DNA of 64,000 nt from Spirochaetaceae bacterium UBA5556 (lineage in GTDB: Bacteria > Spirochaetota > Spirochaetia > Treponematales > Rectinemataceae), in contig DIMW01000012.1 in assembly GCA_002425765.1 (NCBI GenBank), positions 1 through 64,000 on the forward strand. The letters are read 5' to 3'. Each line of letters opens with the position of its first letter. Position 1 is the first letter of the stretch. The position numbers and the translations under genes were made by a program. This document shows, piece after piece, positions 9,140 through 17,988 of this stretch. A model generated the notes under the pieces. It saw only the letters and a list, made by a program, of their open reading frames with translations, searched no databases and was not told the origin of the DNA.

Positions 9140-10399
9140 TCATTCTTTTCTCAACACCGTGACGCAGTTCGTGACGCTCGAGCCACCGACATTGAAAGTG
9201 ACACCGACTGTCGGGCGCTTCTTCGCGGGGGCGGCTCCGATGGGCTGTCCGACGAGCTGCTTGTAGACGAGCGCGTGCATCGAGACACCCGTCGCGCCGA
9301 CGGGATGTCCCTTCGCCTTGAGTCCTCCGGAGAGATTGACCGGGCAGTGCTCGTCCTCGCGGGTGAATCTTCCTTCCATGTAATCGTAGCCGGCGCGGCC
9401 ATCGGCGGAGAGTCCAAGCGCCTCGGTGCTCAGAAGCTGGTTGATCGTAAAGCAGTCGTGCACTTCGGCCAGCTCGACATCCTCGATCGTGATGCCCGCC
9501 TCCGCAAATGCCTGCTGCACCGCCCTCTTGCCGGCCATGAGTTCGTACATATTGGGACGCACCGAGATGGGAAGGCGCTCGTTGACTTGAGCGATACCTG
9601 CCACTTTGACCGCCTTTTCCGATTTGGCAAGTGGGAGGTCGTCGCGCACGAGCACGATAGCGGCGGCGCCATCGGTGACGAGCGAGCAGTCGTGCAGCCG
9701 CAGCGGCTCGGCGATCATCGGGTTCTTCTCCTCGGGCAGCGCAAGAATCGCCCCTGCCGTCATAAGACCGAGCCGGTCCGCGACGCCGCCTTTGCCAAAG
9801 TGCGCGAGGGGATTATCAACGCCGTTCCGGTAATTGAGCGCCGAAACCGTGGCGAGCATTTCCGCGAGCTGCTCGCGGTCAAATCCATAGTGGGCGGCAT
9901 AACCCTTGGCGTATTCCGCGAACAGCCCTGGGAAGGTATACCCCATGGCCCCCTCTTCCGGCCAGTAAGAGCAAGTGGCAAGCGCATGCGTCACACCTTT
10001 TGTATCGAGAAGGTTCATTTTCTCGACACCAAGCACCAGGGCAATCCTCGCCCGTCCCGCTTCCAATGCGTAGAGCGCGTTGTATATCGCGACCGATCCT
10101 GAAGAACAGGCGTCTTCGACGCGGTTCATCGGCTTGAAGCGCAGGGCCTCCGGGGCTATTTCGGGCGCAAAGGCCGCGAGGTGCTCCTGATTCGCGAAAA
10201 TGCCGGGGGCGCAGGAACCAACCCAGACACCATCGATATCGTTCGGATCGACACCCGCGTCGGCGATCGCTCCCCTCCCCGCCTCGAGCATGAGATCATA
10301 GACCGACTTGAGATCGGTGACTTCGCCTGTCTCTTTATTCTTCTTCACAAAGTTTCCAAACTGAGTATTGTAGGCGCCGATAATGCTGACTTTCGCCAT
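9140..10399 (-). CDS. SCP2-type thiolase
   Basis: This 419-residue protein belongs to the thiolase superfamily, closest to the SCP2/acetyl-CoA acetyltransferase-like group. The nucleophile Cys98 sits in NRVEDACSSGS. Two histidine motifs follow, AEVHDCFTIN and KAKGHPVGATG. The C-terminal Cys-Gly motif of classical biosynthetic thiolases is replaced by GGSSVTN, as expected for this group. It probably cleaves or forms 3-oxoacyl-CoA. Many homologues act with a small DUF35 OB-fold protein; none is encoded here. A clear AGGAGGAG site precedes the ATG. It is the last gene of the minus-strand liv operon, before a strong terminator. Confidence 0.88.
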   Translation of the reverse strand: MAKVSIIGAYNTQFGNFVKKNKETGEVTDLKSVYDLMLEAGRGAIADAGVDPNDIDGVWVGSCAPGIFANQEHLAAFAPEIAPEALRFKPMNRVEDACSSGSVAIYNALYALEAGRARIALVLGVEKMNLLDTKGVTHALATCSYWPEEGAMGYTFPGLFAEYAKGYAAHYGFDREQLAEMLATVSALNYRNGVDNPLAHFGKGGVADRLGLMTAGAILALPEEKNPMIAEPLRLHDCSLVTDGAAAIVLVRDDLPLAKSEKAVKVAGIAQVNERLPISVRPNMYELMAGKRAVQQAFAEAGITIEDVELAEVHDCFTINQLLSTEALGLSADGRAGYDYMEGRFTREDEHCPVNLSGGLKAKGHPVGATGVSMHALVYKQLVGQPIGAAPAKKRPTVGVTFNVGGSSVTNCVTVLRKE

Positions 10400-10440
10400 G
10401 AAAGCTCCTCCTTATAGAGTATTTTATAAGCCGTATATAT

Positions 10441-11226
10441 CTATTTTTTGCAGATGCCCTGTTCAGCGAGGAAGTTCTGGAAAATCTGGAGGAATAGAGA
10501 AGGATTTTCGACGGTGACCGAATGGCCCACCCCCTCCAGCGTCACAAGTCTGGCATGCTTATAGGCTTTGGCCGTCGCCTCTGCCATTTCATTGGTAATG
10601 ATCGGGTCGAGCGTGCCACGTATCACGAGGACCGGCCCCTTGTACTCGGCGCATCTCGAGGTGATATCAAAATGCGAAAGCGCTTCCGCGTTGCCAATCC
10701 ACGCGGGAGCCGCCATTTTTTGCGCATCATCAACAATCATTTTGAACAAGGCGTCATCCTTAAGTGTAGGTACAGTCGCCTTAAGAGCCTGTTCCAGCAC
10801 CGTCCTATTGGTCCTCATGAGTTCGATGACAGGATGACGGTCCTTCGGTGTCAGAAGGCCATCCGGTGCGCCCGAATCGACGAGTACCATCGCTTTCACA
10901 AGATCCGGCCGCTCAAGCGCCAGAGACTGGACGACGCATCCTCCCAATGAATGTCCTACCACGACCGCTTCCCTCAGCCCCCGCACATCCATAAAACCAG
11001 CGACATACGCCGCATAGCGTTGAATGCTTATGTCTCCGTCGAGGGGTGAAGACTGACCGAAGTTCGGCATATCGAGCGCGACCACCCTGCATCCCGGCAG
11101 GTCCATCACGAGTTTGAACCACAGCGAGGAACCAGTGTTGCCATGGATATAGACCACCGGTACACCACTCCCGGCCATCACAGAAAACATCGAAACTCCA
11201 ATCACCGTCGCGAAATCGCTTGCCAT
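10441..11226 (-). CDS. Alpha/beta hydrolase
   Basis: The 261-residue protein has the alpha/beta hydrolase fold: oxyanion region VYIHGNTGSS, nucleophile elbow VVGHSLGG (Ser), an acid in RGTLDPIIT and the catalytic histidine in EGVGHSVTV. The triad is complete and there is no signal peptide, so it acts in the cytoplasm. The substrate is unknown; an ester, a thioester or a carbon-carbon bond is possible. The start at GGAGG-AAAT-ATG overlaps the preceding hydrolase gene by 25 bases. A longer reading frame upstream is only the shadow of that gene. Confidence 0.85.
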   Translation of the reverse strand: MASDFATVIGVSMFSVMAGSGVPVVYIHGNTGSSLWFKLVMDLPGCRVVALDMPNFGQSSPLDGDISIQRYAAYVAGFMDVRGLREAVVVGHSLGGCVVQSLALERPDLVKAMVLVDSGAPDGLLTPKDRHPVIELMRTNRTVLEQALKATVPTLKDDALFKMIVDDAQKMAAPAWIGNAEALSHFDITSRCAEYKGPVLVIRGTLDPIITNEMAEATAKAYKHARLVTLEGVGHSVTVENPSLFLQIFQNFLAEQGICKK

Positions 11227-12011
11227 ATTTCCTCCGCACTCACCGCAGGCTGCTCGATGACCACCGCGTGGCCCGAGTCTGAAATGACATGCATCACTGC
11301 CCCCGGAATGTTCCGGGCGATGATCTCCGAAAAGCCTCGGTGCTTGAGAATGTCTTTCTCCCCGACGAGCACTGTCGTGGGGCACCTGATCCGCGTAAGC
11401 CTCGGTGTCTGATCGATCTCCAGGAAAGCCCTGCAGAGTTCGACGAAAGCGGCGAACCATGCCTGCGGCAGGGCGGCCACCCCCTCTTCCCTCGCGGCCA
11501 GCGTATCCCTGTGGGCGGCGATATATGCCGAGGAATACGTCCAGGGCAGCATCGTCTTGTAGAACAGACGGGCGTCTTTCCGCGCGGATTCCATCCAGGA
11601 GATCACCGCGGCTTCCAGGACTGGGTCGAGTTCGCTCACCCCGTCGATCACCGTCAGCGACGCGCAGCGGTTTGGATAGAGAATCGCGAACTCCATCGCT
11701 ACCTCGGAGCCGTAGGAAGTCCCCACGATATGCCCCTTATTAAGGCCCAAAGCATCCATTAGGGCGGCGAGGTCGCCGGCATGCATGGCGAGCGAATACG
11801 GGCCCGCGGGTTTATCGCTGAGCGTCTGTCCCCGAAAATCATGACACAGACAACGCGTCCCGGCGGGCAGTGCCGCGATGACGGGCTTCCAATGCGCAAC
11901 AGACATCGCGATGCCGTTCAAGAGGATGATCGGCGCTTTCGGACTGCCGACGTCGTGCTCGCCGGAGAGTTCATAGGCGATCCGGATGCCGTTGACCACC
12001 ATCTCTACCAT
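11202..12011 (-). CDS. Alpha/beta hydrolase
   Basis: This second alpha/beta hydrolase (269 aa) shows the nucleophile elbow GTSYGSEV, an aspartate in LVGEKDILK and the histidine in SDSGHAVVI. It begins 13 bases after the livF stop with AGGA upstream, so it belongs to the same transcript. Two adjacent, clearly diverged hydrolases in an importer operon suggest successive hydrolytic steps on the imported compound, such as ester removal and C-C cleavage. That is inference only. The frame continues upstream of this ATG but only antisense to livF coding sequence. Confidence 0.83.
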   Translation of the reverse strand: MVEMVVNGIRIAYELSGEHDVGSPKAPIILLNGIAMSVAHWKPVIAALPAGTRCLCHDFRGQTLSDKPAGPYSLAMHAGDLAALMDALGLNKGHIVGTSYGSEVAMEFAILYPNRCASLTVIDGVSELDPVLEAAVISWMESARKDARLFYKTMLPWTYSSAYIAAHRDTLAAREEGVAALPQAWFAAFVELCRAFLEIDQTPRLTRIRCPTTVLVGEKDILKHRGFSEIIARNIPGAVMHVISDSGHAVVIEQPAVSAEEIWQAISRR

Positions 12012-12024
12012 TGCGCGGTGCTTC

Positions 12025-12726
12025 CTAAAGTCCCAGGTACGACTTGATGACGTAAGGGTTCGTCTTGAGCCCCTCCGCACTGTCCTCAAGCACGATGCGG
12101 CCGTTTTCGAGCACATAACCCCGGTCGATCGCCCTGAGGCTTTCGCGCACGTTCTGCTCGGTGACCAGAATCGACACCGAACTCTTCAGCCCTTTCAGCA
12201 CCTCGAACACCTCCGTGACGATCGACGGCTGGAGACCCAGCGAGGGCTCGTCGAGGATCAGAAGCCTGGGCTTGGACATGAGCGCCCGGCCAATGGCCAG
12301 CATCCGCTGCTGGCCGCCGGACATGGTGCCAGCCAACTGAGTCCGCCTCTCCTTCAATATGGGAAAGAGCGCGAATATTTTCTCCAGCTGCTCGGGAATG
12401 CCGTCCTTCGCGTGAGGAATGTATGCGGCGCCGAGGACGAGGTTGTCCTCAACGGACATCCCGGGAAAAAGCTCTCTCTCCTGAGGTACAAGGGCTACAC
12501 CCATCCTGGCGATTGTATGCGTCTCGACGCCTTCTATTCTTTTGCCATCGAGTTCGATGCTGCCCTTCCAGGGCTTTACCATACCCATGATGGCGCTGAT
12601 CAGGGTCGACTTTCCCGCGCCGTTGGGCCCGAACAATCCTACGGATTCGGTGCCCACCTCGAAATCGACTCCGTCGATCACCTTCATTCGGCCGTAGCCG
12701 CAATCAAGATTCTGTATTTTGAGCAT
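12025..12726 (-). CDS. livF: Branched-chain amino acid type ABC transporter, ATPase LivF
   Basis: This is one of two ATPases energising the importer. The 233 residues contain Walker A GPNGAGKST, the Q-loop VPQERELFPGMSV, signature MSGGQQRM, Walker B LLILDEPSLGLQP and the H/Q-switch region ILVTEQNV. The ELFPGMSVEDNL segment and length are typical of LivF. The start codon overlaps the livG stop by one base (TAATG). The true substrate may be an organic acid or amide, as this family is not limited to amino acids. Confidence 0.93.
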   Translation of the reverse strand: MLKIQNLDCGYGRMKVIDGVDFEVGTESVGLFGPNGAGKSTLISAIMGMVKPWKGSIELDGKRIEGVETHTIARMGVALVPQERELFPGMSVEDNLVLGAAYIPHAKDGIPEQLEKIFALFPILKERRTQLAGTMSGGQQRMLAIGRALMSKPRLLILDEPSLGLQPSIVTEVFEVLKGLKSSVSILVTEQNVRESLRAIDRGYVLENGRIVLEDSAEGLKTNPYVIKSYLGL

Positions 12727-13448
12727 TAGGCGGCTCCTCCCCCAAGATAGGCTTCGATGACCCGCGGATTCTTGGAGACTTCTTCGTACTTGCCCTCCGC
12801 AATCAGCTCGCCGGCCTCAAGCACGATCACCCGGTGTGTCAGTTCCCGGATAACGCCCATGACATGCTCGACCACGCCCACCGCGAGGTGCCTCTCCATA
12901 GCGATTCTCTGCACCGTCGCGATGAGGTCCTTCGTCTCATCCGCATTGAGCCCGGCCATGACTTCATCCAAAAACAACACTTCTGGTTCATTGGCGAGCG
13001 CTCTGGCGATTTCCATCTTTTTTATTTCAAGAATCGTAAGCCGACTCGTGTCCCTGTCCAGACCCCTAAGACCGAGCTCATGGCAGAGCGCTTCGGCCTT
13101 GCGGCGGGCTTCTTTCAGCCCATTGCCTTTGGCGAAGATGGAGCCGACCATGACATTCTCTATCAGCGTGAGATTCTCCATGGGATGAATGAGCTGGTAA
13201 GTTCGGGCTATTCCCATCCGGGCCCGCTCATGCGCCGGCACATAGGTGATATCATTGCCCTTGTATTCGATGAGCCCCTCGGTCGGCATGATGATTCCTG
13301 AGATGAGATTGATGAAGGTCGTTTTTCCGGCGCCGTTCGGGCCGATGATACCCAGTATTTCTCCCTCGTCCATCGAGAAAGAAACTTTGTTCACCGCGAC
13401 AAGGCCCAGGAAACGTCTCGTAAGGTTTTCGGTCCTCAGCTTTATCAT
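12726..13448 (-). CDS. livG: Branched-chain amino acid type ABC transporter, ATPase LivG
   Basis: The partner ATPase (240 aa) has Walker A GPNGAGKTT, the segment ARTYQLIHPMENLT typical of LivG, Walker B VLFLDEVMAGL and a late histidine in VVEHVM. The ABC signature is unusual: the canonical LSGGQ is replaced by RLTILEIKKMEIARAL, a loss sometimes seen in members of this family. Its start overlaps the livM stop as ATGA. It forms the ATPase pair with LivF. Confidence 0.9.
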   Translation of the reverse strand: MIKLRTENLTRRFLGLVAVNKVSFSMDEGEILGIIGPNGAGKTTFINLISGIIMPTEGLIEYKGNDITYVPAHERARMGIARTYQLIHPMENLTLIENVMVGSIFAKGNGLKEARRKAEALCHELGLRGLDRDTSRLTILEIKKMEIARALANEPEVLFLDEVMAGLNADETKDLIATVQRIAMERHLAVGVVEHVMGVIRELTHRVIVLEAGELIAEGKYEEVSKNPRVIEAYLGGGAA

Positions 13449-14383
13449 GCGTTCCTCCCCTCAGTCTTGCCCGCGTCTCGCCGCACGAGCTGCTTCAAAC
13501 CCTGGGGCATGAAAAGTATGACGATGATGATGATGATGCCGTATACCACGAGGTGGCCGTAGGGAATTTTCAGCTTGAGCCACTCGGAGACAAGACCGAG
13601 AAGAAGGGCGCCAAACACTGGTCCTGTCGTGCTGTATACGCCACCCAAAAGGGCCATCGCGAGGGGCAGAAGCGTAAAATCGGCGCTGAACACCGTGTCG
13701 GGCGTCGCGAACCCGTACGACTGAACAAAGATGCCCCCCAGGAAGCCCTGGATGGCGGAAGTCACGACAAAGGCCAGAAGCAGCCAGCGGAAAATGTCTA
13801 TTCCCGAGGATTTTGCCGAAATTTCGTTGTCGCGGATCGCGGTGAGCGCAAAGTGGATCTTGCTCTTCTCAAACCAAGTCGAAGCCGCCAAGGCCACCGC
13901 CAGACCCACGAGGGCGAGCCAGTACAGCTTATTGGCGTTGCCCCCGAAGATAACCCCCTGCTGGATGACTACCCCCTCCGGACCTCCGGTAAAATCATGG
14001 AGATTGTGGACTATGATCCTGAATATCTCGCCGAGGGCAAGCGTAACAATCGAAAAATACATGGCCCGGAGGCGCAGGATGAGAAGCCCGATGAGAAAGG
14101 CCGCGACGCCCGAAAAGACCGCCGCGAACAGTATCGAAAGCCATGCCGGCATCCCCGCGCGTATGACACCGAGGATCGCCGCGTAAGCGCCCAGCCCAAA
14201 GAGACCGGCTATCCCGAAGGAAATCTGTCCCGAGCGGAGCAGCATATCCCAGGTGATCGCCAAAGCCATATACAGCATGATGTTGCGTGCCACCTGCAGC
14301 GGATAGTCCCCCGCGAAAAGTGGCAACGTGATTGCGAGCACCCCAAAAAACGCCGCGAAAATTCGAGATACATTGCGGTTCAT
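13445..14383 (-). CDS. livM: Branched-chain amino acid type ABC transporter, permease LivM
   Basis: The 312-residue inner-membrane permease has about nine hydrophobic segments. The family's cytoplasmic coupling region (RAMYFSIVTLALGEI and LTAIRDNEISAKSSGID) is clear. The chosen ATG has AGGAAG upstream and overlaps the livH stop as ATGA; a longer upstream frame has no site and is antisense-like. It should pair with LivH to form the channel. Confidence 0.93.
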   Translation of the reverse strand: MNRNVSRIFAAFFGVLAITLPLFAGDYPLQVARNIMLYMALAITWDMLLRSGQISFGIAGLFGLGAYAAILGVIRAGMPAWLSILFAAVFSGVAAFLIGLLILRLRAMYFSIVTLALGEIFRIIVHNLHDFTGGPEGVVIQQGVIFGGNANKLYWLALVGLAVALAASTWFEKSKIHFALTAIRDNEISAKSSGIDIFRWLLLAFVVTSAIQGFLGGIFVQSYGFATPDTVFSADFTLLPLAMALLGGVYSTTGPVFGALLLGLVSEWLKLKIPYGHLVVYGIIIIIVILFMPQGLKQLVRRDAGKTEGRNA

Positions 14384-15303
14384 GATTTTCTTCCTTTCAG
14401 GGAGCGCGCCAGTATCACGACAATGATCAGAACAAAGAACACTATCTCTGCCCAATCCCGGGTTGGACGGAAGGCCCTCAGGAAATTCTCCGCGACCCCC
14501 AGAAGTACGCTTGCGCCGAGTATGCCGGGTATATTGCCGATGCCAGCCATCGCGATGAGACAGAAACTCTTCATTGTGAAGGGCGAGCCGACACTGGGGA
14601 AAATCGCCGACTTCGTGAGGAAGAGCGCCCCCATGGCGCCGACGAGCGCCAGCGCGAGCGCGAACACAAGGCCGTATGTTCGATAGACATCAATACCGAC
14701 AATCGCGGCTCCCCGCGGGTTCTGACCCACGGCGAGGGCGGCTTTGCCGGTCGTCGTTTTCGTGAGGAATAATTGGAGCCCGTACGCGAATATGATCGCC
14801 ACGGCCACAAAGACGAAGGACCATGTGCCGAAGGTTAAGTCGCCGATGTCCATGGACGCGGAGACATAATCGAGGGGCATCTTATAGGTCTGCGAAGTAA
14901 AGATGAGGTTTATGCTCTGAGTGAATGCGATCGCGAGTCCAAACGTGAGGATGAGCTGATTCAGTTCGGGGGCCTTGAGAGCTCTCCGAATCGTCAGCTG
15001 GAACATGATCCAGCCAAAGACAGCCGTAACAATCGCCGTGGGGACTATCGCGAGCAGCGGATCCATGCCGAGAGCCCTGCACCCGAAATACGCGGCATAT
15101 GACGCGACCATCATAAACTCGCCGTGGGCGAGATTCACGATATGGACAATGCCGAGCACCAACCCCATCGGGATAGCGACGGCCGCATAGAGGCCGGCGG
15201 CCTGCAATCCATAGATGAGAACCGTCGGTTTCCATAGAATAAGCGCTACCACGGCCGCTGCACTCAGCGCGACGATGAACGCTGTACGTCGTTTTACTAC
15301 CAT
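14380..15303 (-). CDS. livH: Branched-chain amino acid type ABC transporter, permease LivH
   Basis: The 307-residue permease carries about eight membrane segments and the LivH signatures VHIVNLAHGEFMM and AVGQNPRGAAIVGID. It lies after the substrate-binding protein gene, separated by 87 bases that contain a hairpin. It overlaps livM at its stop codon. Confidence 0.93.
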   Translation of the reverse strand: MVVKRRTAFIVALSAAAVVALILWKPTVLIYGLQAAGLYAAVAIPMGLVLGIVHIVNLAHGEFMMVASYAAYFGCRALGMDPLLAIVPTAIVTAVFGWIMFQLTIRRALKAPELNQLILTFGLAIAFTQSINLIFTSQTYKMPLDYVSASMDIGDLTFGTWSFVFVAVAIIFAYGLQLFLTKTTTGKAALAVGQNPRGAAIVGIDVYRTYGLVFALALALVGAMGALFLTKSAIFPSVGSPFTMKSFCLIAMAGIGNIPGILGASVLLGVAENFLRAFRPTRDWAEIVFFVLIIVVILARSLKGRKS

Positions 15304-15330
15304 CTTGCCTGCCTGTATGTTTAGACTATG

Positions 15331-15369
15331 CCGCCGCAGGACGGCGCGTTACGCACCTTCCTACGGCGG
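15331..15369 (-). other. Hairpin between livK and livH
   Basis: On the minus strand an 11-nt arm (CCGCCGTAGGA) pairs with TCCTGCGGCGG, one pair being G-U, around a 17-nt loop. No T-tract follows, so it is not a full terminator. A stem just after a binding-protein gene often stabilises or partly attenuates the transcript, giving more binding protein than permease. Confidence 0.6.
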
Positions 15370-15390
15370 ACTTCAAACTTTATTTAAACA

Positions 15391-16602
15391 TTACTTCCAC
15401 GCGGGGAACGGATAGACCGGCGCCGCAGTGGCAGCCTCGAACGGCCAGATGACTTCCTGGAAACCGTCCTGCCACTGAAGAATCTTCTGCCTCGTGATGC
15501 CCTGATGCTTGATGATGTTGGATGGTTTGAAGGTGATAGTCTCGCCGAGCGGAGAGGCGTACTTCGTCGCCTCAAGGGCCTTTACGAGCGGGGCTGTCTC
15601 GGTCGTTCCCGCCGCCTTGATGCCGTCGACAAGGATATACACCGCAGAATAGGCGAGCGGGGCAAAGTAGGTGGCCGGCTCTTCCTTGTACTTCGCCACA
15701 TAGTTCTTGTAGAACTTCGCGCTCGCCGGATTGTTGTCGTTCATCGCCGTCGACCACATGCCGTAGAGCATGACGTTGCGGGAAAGCTTGGACGAACCGA
15801 AACCGATCGGCCATCCGGGAGGCGCTCCAAGATAGATGCCGGGGCTGAACTTCATCGCCTTGGACTGCTCAAGCAAAGGAAGGGCATCGGCGTCGTAGCC
15901 GGCCCAGAGGAACAAATCGGGCTTGAAAGCCTTCGCCGCTTCGAGCACCGCGGTGTAGTCGCCACCGCCCAGAAGCGCGCTTTTGAACGACGCGCCGTCG
16001 ACGATGTAGCGGTTGTCTCCCCCGAAGAGGACCTTTGTCGCGTCCCACGAGGACTTGCCGAACGCGCCTTCCTCATAGGCAAGGAAAATCTTCTTTATCT
16101 GGATGTTCGGATACTTCTGTTGAATCGCGTTCCAGCCCTCCGCGTAGGAAGCACCCTGGTTGTAATCCCATGGATGGAGGTGGAAATAGAAATCCGACTC
16201 GGGGCTGGGGCCGAGTGCTTTCTCTACGGTCGCGCTGCCCGCCGCGCCGGTGGACATGACCACTTTGCCATACTTCTTGAACGCCGGAATCTTGCCGAGC
16301 TCGGCGCCGGACGCCATGCCGCCCACAAAGACATCGACCTTGTCCACGGTGGCCAGTTTCTCGACGGCCGCCGCGGCCTTGTCGGCCTTGCCTTCATCGT
16401 CGACGACGATGAGCTCAAGTTTCTTGCCGAGCACACCACCAGCGGCGTTGATCTCATCGACCGCCAGCTGAGCGGCGGCGCTGCCCTGCTTGCCTGTAAT
16501 ATCGGCCAGCGTCCAGATTCCGCCGATCTTGATGGTGCCTTGCGCATATGCACTGCCCGCGAGAATCGCAAGCACTGCCAATGCTAACATCATTCTTTTC
16601 AT
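15391..16602 (-). CDS. livK: Branched-chain amino acid type substrate-binding protein
   Basis: This periplasmic binding protein (403 aa) has a cleavable signal peptide ending SAYA-Q, without a lipobox. A type I periplasmic fold follows (GGIWTLADITGKQG, then AVDEINAAGGVLG, a family hallmark). It captures the substrate for LivHMGF. The ligand cannot be read from sequence; binding-site aromatic and acidic residues (for example HPWDYNQGASYAEG and WAGYDADA) differ from the classical Leu/Ile/Val binder, which leaves room for an aromatic or aliphatic acid. The start has GGGAGG five bases upstream. Confidence 0.93.
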   Translation of the reverse strand: MKRMMLALAVLAILAGSAYAQGTIKIGGIWTLADITGKQGSAAAQLAVDEINAAGGVLGKKLELIVVDDEGKADKAAAAVEKLATVDKVDVFVGGMASGAELGKIPAFKKYGKVVMSTGAAGSATVEKALGPSPESDFYFHLHPWDYNQGASYAEGWNAIQQKYPNIQIKKIFLAYEEGAFGKSSWDATKVLFGGDNRYIVDGASFKSALLGGGDYTAVLEAAKAFKPDLFLWAGYDADALPLLEQSKAMKFSPGIYLGAPPGWPIGFGSSKLSRNVMLYGMWSTAMNDNNPASAKFYKNYVAKYKEEPATYFAPLAYSAVYILVDGIKAAGTTETAPLVKALEATKYASPLGETITFKPSNIIKHQGITRQKILQWQDGFQEVIWPFEAATAAPVYPFPAWK

Positions 16603-16650
16603 GAATGCCTCCCTGGAAACCGCTCCTCAAGGCCGCGGCTTTTTTATTAT

Positions 16651-16673
16651 CCGGCCGAGACGAGCCCGGCCGG
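16651..16673. other. GC-rich hairpin between the KAS III-like gene and livK
   Basis: A 7-bp perfect stem CCGGCCG/CGGCCGG with a 9-nt loop lies in the 115-base gap 16603-16717. No T-tract follows on either strand, so it is better read as an RNA-stability element in the operon than as a terminator. Confidence 0.35.
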
Positions 16674-16717
16674 CAGTAACCTTAATTGTGCCTGGCACAC
16701 CCATGCCAAGAATCGTC

Positions 16718-17743
16718 TCAATTCTTTGCGTTCTCCTGCCACGCACCCCACTGCACCACGGTGCTTGCCCACACGAAACCGAGCCCCGCCCCCACCATGA
16801 CGATCCGGCTCCCCTCATGTATCTTGCCCGTCTCCAATCCTAGCTTTATCGACAGAAGCTGGTCGTTCTGCCCTAAATGGCCATAGTCTTCAAGATAGGT
16901 GGACTGATCCTCCCTTAAACCCAATTCCTGAAGCGCCGCCAGGTGCGCGCTCCGCTTGAAGTGCAGAATCGCAAGATAATCGATATCCTGCTCGCCAAGG
17001 CCGCTCTTCCGCACCGATTCGCGGATGACGGCATAGAAGTTCGGCATCGTGACTTCGCCCAACTTCTGTTTAAATGCCTGCTCATCGGGCACAATGAATG
17101 ACGCATGCCGGGCATCCTCAGCCTTGGGCGGCCACGCTTTCGAGCCGAGCACCGGGACCACGCACATCTCCGAGAGGGACCCGTCACCCTTGAAGGCCGA
17201 AGAGAGCACGACGTTTCGCCCAAGATTCTTCCTGAGCACGCACGCCGATCCCGCCGAACCGATATCCATCATGAACCGCGTCGGGGGATATGCGGGATCA
17301 ATCAAATCGTTATTCCGATATCCCGAGACAAGAAGGACCGTATTGAGATCATCGCGGGCTATCATGAGCGATTTCGCCACATCGATGGCGGCCATCATCG
17401 AACCGCACATCGCTTCCATATCGAAGCTCCATGCGCGGGTCGCGCCGAGATGGTTCGCCACATACAGACCCGCGAGCCAGCAAGGATAATCCTTGTGCTG
17501 AGCCCCGCACCAGATCAAAAGATCCACGTCTTCTGCCTTTACACCCGCATCCTCAAGCGCGGCCTGCGCGGCCATCAGCCCCATATAGCTTGTCGGCTCT
17601 TCCGATCCCGCGATCGGTTTCTGCCTGATGCCGAACTTGAGCGCGATGACATCCTCCGGCACGCCGGTTTCTCTTGCCAAATCCGCTGCAGTTTTATGAT
17701 CTCTCGGTATATAAAGCCCAATACCCGCAATTCCTACGTGCAT
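16718..17743 (-). CDS. KAS III-like (thiolase-superfamily) condensing enzyme, first gene of the liv operon
   Basis: The protein (341 aa) has the fold and length of 3-oxoacyl-ACP synthase III/HMG-CoA synthase relatives. The nucleophile Cys113 is in DMEAMCGSM and a histidine is in AILHFKRSAH. The position of the usual catalytic asparagine (GNT in FabH) reads DYGHLGQND, so Asn is replaced by His. It may therefore make or break a C-C or thioester bond by altered chemistry rather than start fatty acid synthesis. The ATG with GGAG six bases upstream was preferred to the GTG three bases earlier. It heads the importer operon and lies divergent from tetR. Confidence 0.8.
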   Translation of the reverse strand: MHVGIAGIGLYIPRDHKTAADLARETGVPEDVIALKFGIRQKPIAGSEEPTSYMGLMAAQAALEDAGVKAEDVDLLIWCGAQHKDYPCWLAGLYVANHLGATRAWSFDMEAMCGSMMAAIDVAKSLMIARDDLNTVLLVSGYRNNDLIDPAYPPTRFMMDIGSAGSACVLRKNLGRNVVLSSAFKGDGSLSEMCVVPVLGSKAWPPKAEDARHASFIVPDEQAFKQKLGEVTMPNFYAVIRESVRKSGLGEQDIDYLAILHFKRSAHLAALQELGLREDQSTYLEDYGHLGQNDQLLSIKLGLETGKIHEGSRIVMVGAGLGFVWASTVVQWGAWQENAKN

Positions 17744-17763
17744 CACCTACTCCCTCTATGAGC

Positions 17764-17786
17764 GCAACAGATGAATCATCTCTCAC
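17764..17786. promoter_or_regulatory. Putative TetR operator for the minus-strand liv operon
   Basis: Read on the minus strand, the half-site GTGAGAGATGA is followed by a central T and an imperfect inverted arm (TCATCTGTTGC). The half-site differs by one base from that of the operator in front of tetR. It begins just after the candidate -10 box and precedes the KAS III-like gene. Confidence 0.6.
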
Positions 17787-17818
17787 AGTATTGTTGAACG
17801 ATTTTCCTTATTCGTCAA
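17787..17818 (-). promoter_or_regulatory. Candidate promoter of the KAS III/liv/thiolase operon
   Basis: On the minus strand TTGACG (17813-17818) is followed by AATACT (17787-17792) with a 20-base gap, or CAATAC with 19. The spacing is longer than ideal, as in regulated promoters. The 282-base divergent region 17744-18025 is AT-rich in its middle. Confidence 0.4.
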
Positions 17819-17951
17819 GAGGAAATTTTTATTTTTTAATAAAAAAATATGACAGATATAATGCATTTTCTATTATAACTTTTTATTATAAATAATTAAA
17901 TACTTTTATCCGGACGAATGCATCACCTATTCATTTTTCTAAAATTTCCGC

Positions 17952-17980
17952 TTGCGCATATGAAAAAGCGAGGTTATACT
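17952..17980 (+). promoter_or_regulatory. Promoter of tetR/KAS III/CoA-transferase operon
   Basis: TTGCGC (17952-17957) and TATACT (17975-17980) are 17 bases apart. Transcription should start near 17987, directly at the palindromic operator 17989-18011, which suits repression by the encoded TetR protein. Confidence 0.7.
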
Positions 17981-17988
17981 GAGGGTGT

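Noticed and set aside
13553..14686. Plus-strand open frame across livM and livH
   Set aside because: It is antisense to two membrane permeases and its product is highly charged with no motif; a codon-bias shadow.
15505..16587. Plus-strand open frame of 360 codons
   Set aside because: It is the mirror of the substrate-binding protein gene livK. The composition is low-complexity Arg/Gly and no ribosome binding site supports it.
16651..16673. GC-rich hairpin as an operon-splitting terminator
   Set aside because: Neither strand has a T-tract after the stem, and livK lacks an obvious promoter of its own.
17739..17929. Direct repeat TGCATCACCTA at 17739-17749 and 17919-17929 as operators
   Set aside because: One copy coincides with the ribosome binding site and start codon of the KAS III-like gene, and the positions do not match the promoters. 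Possibly chance.
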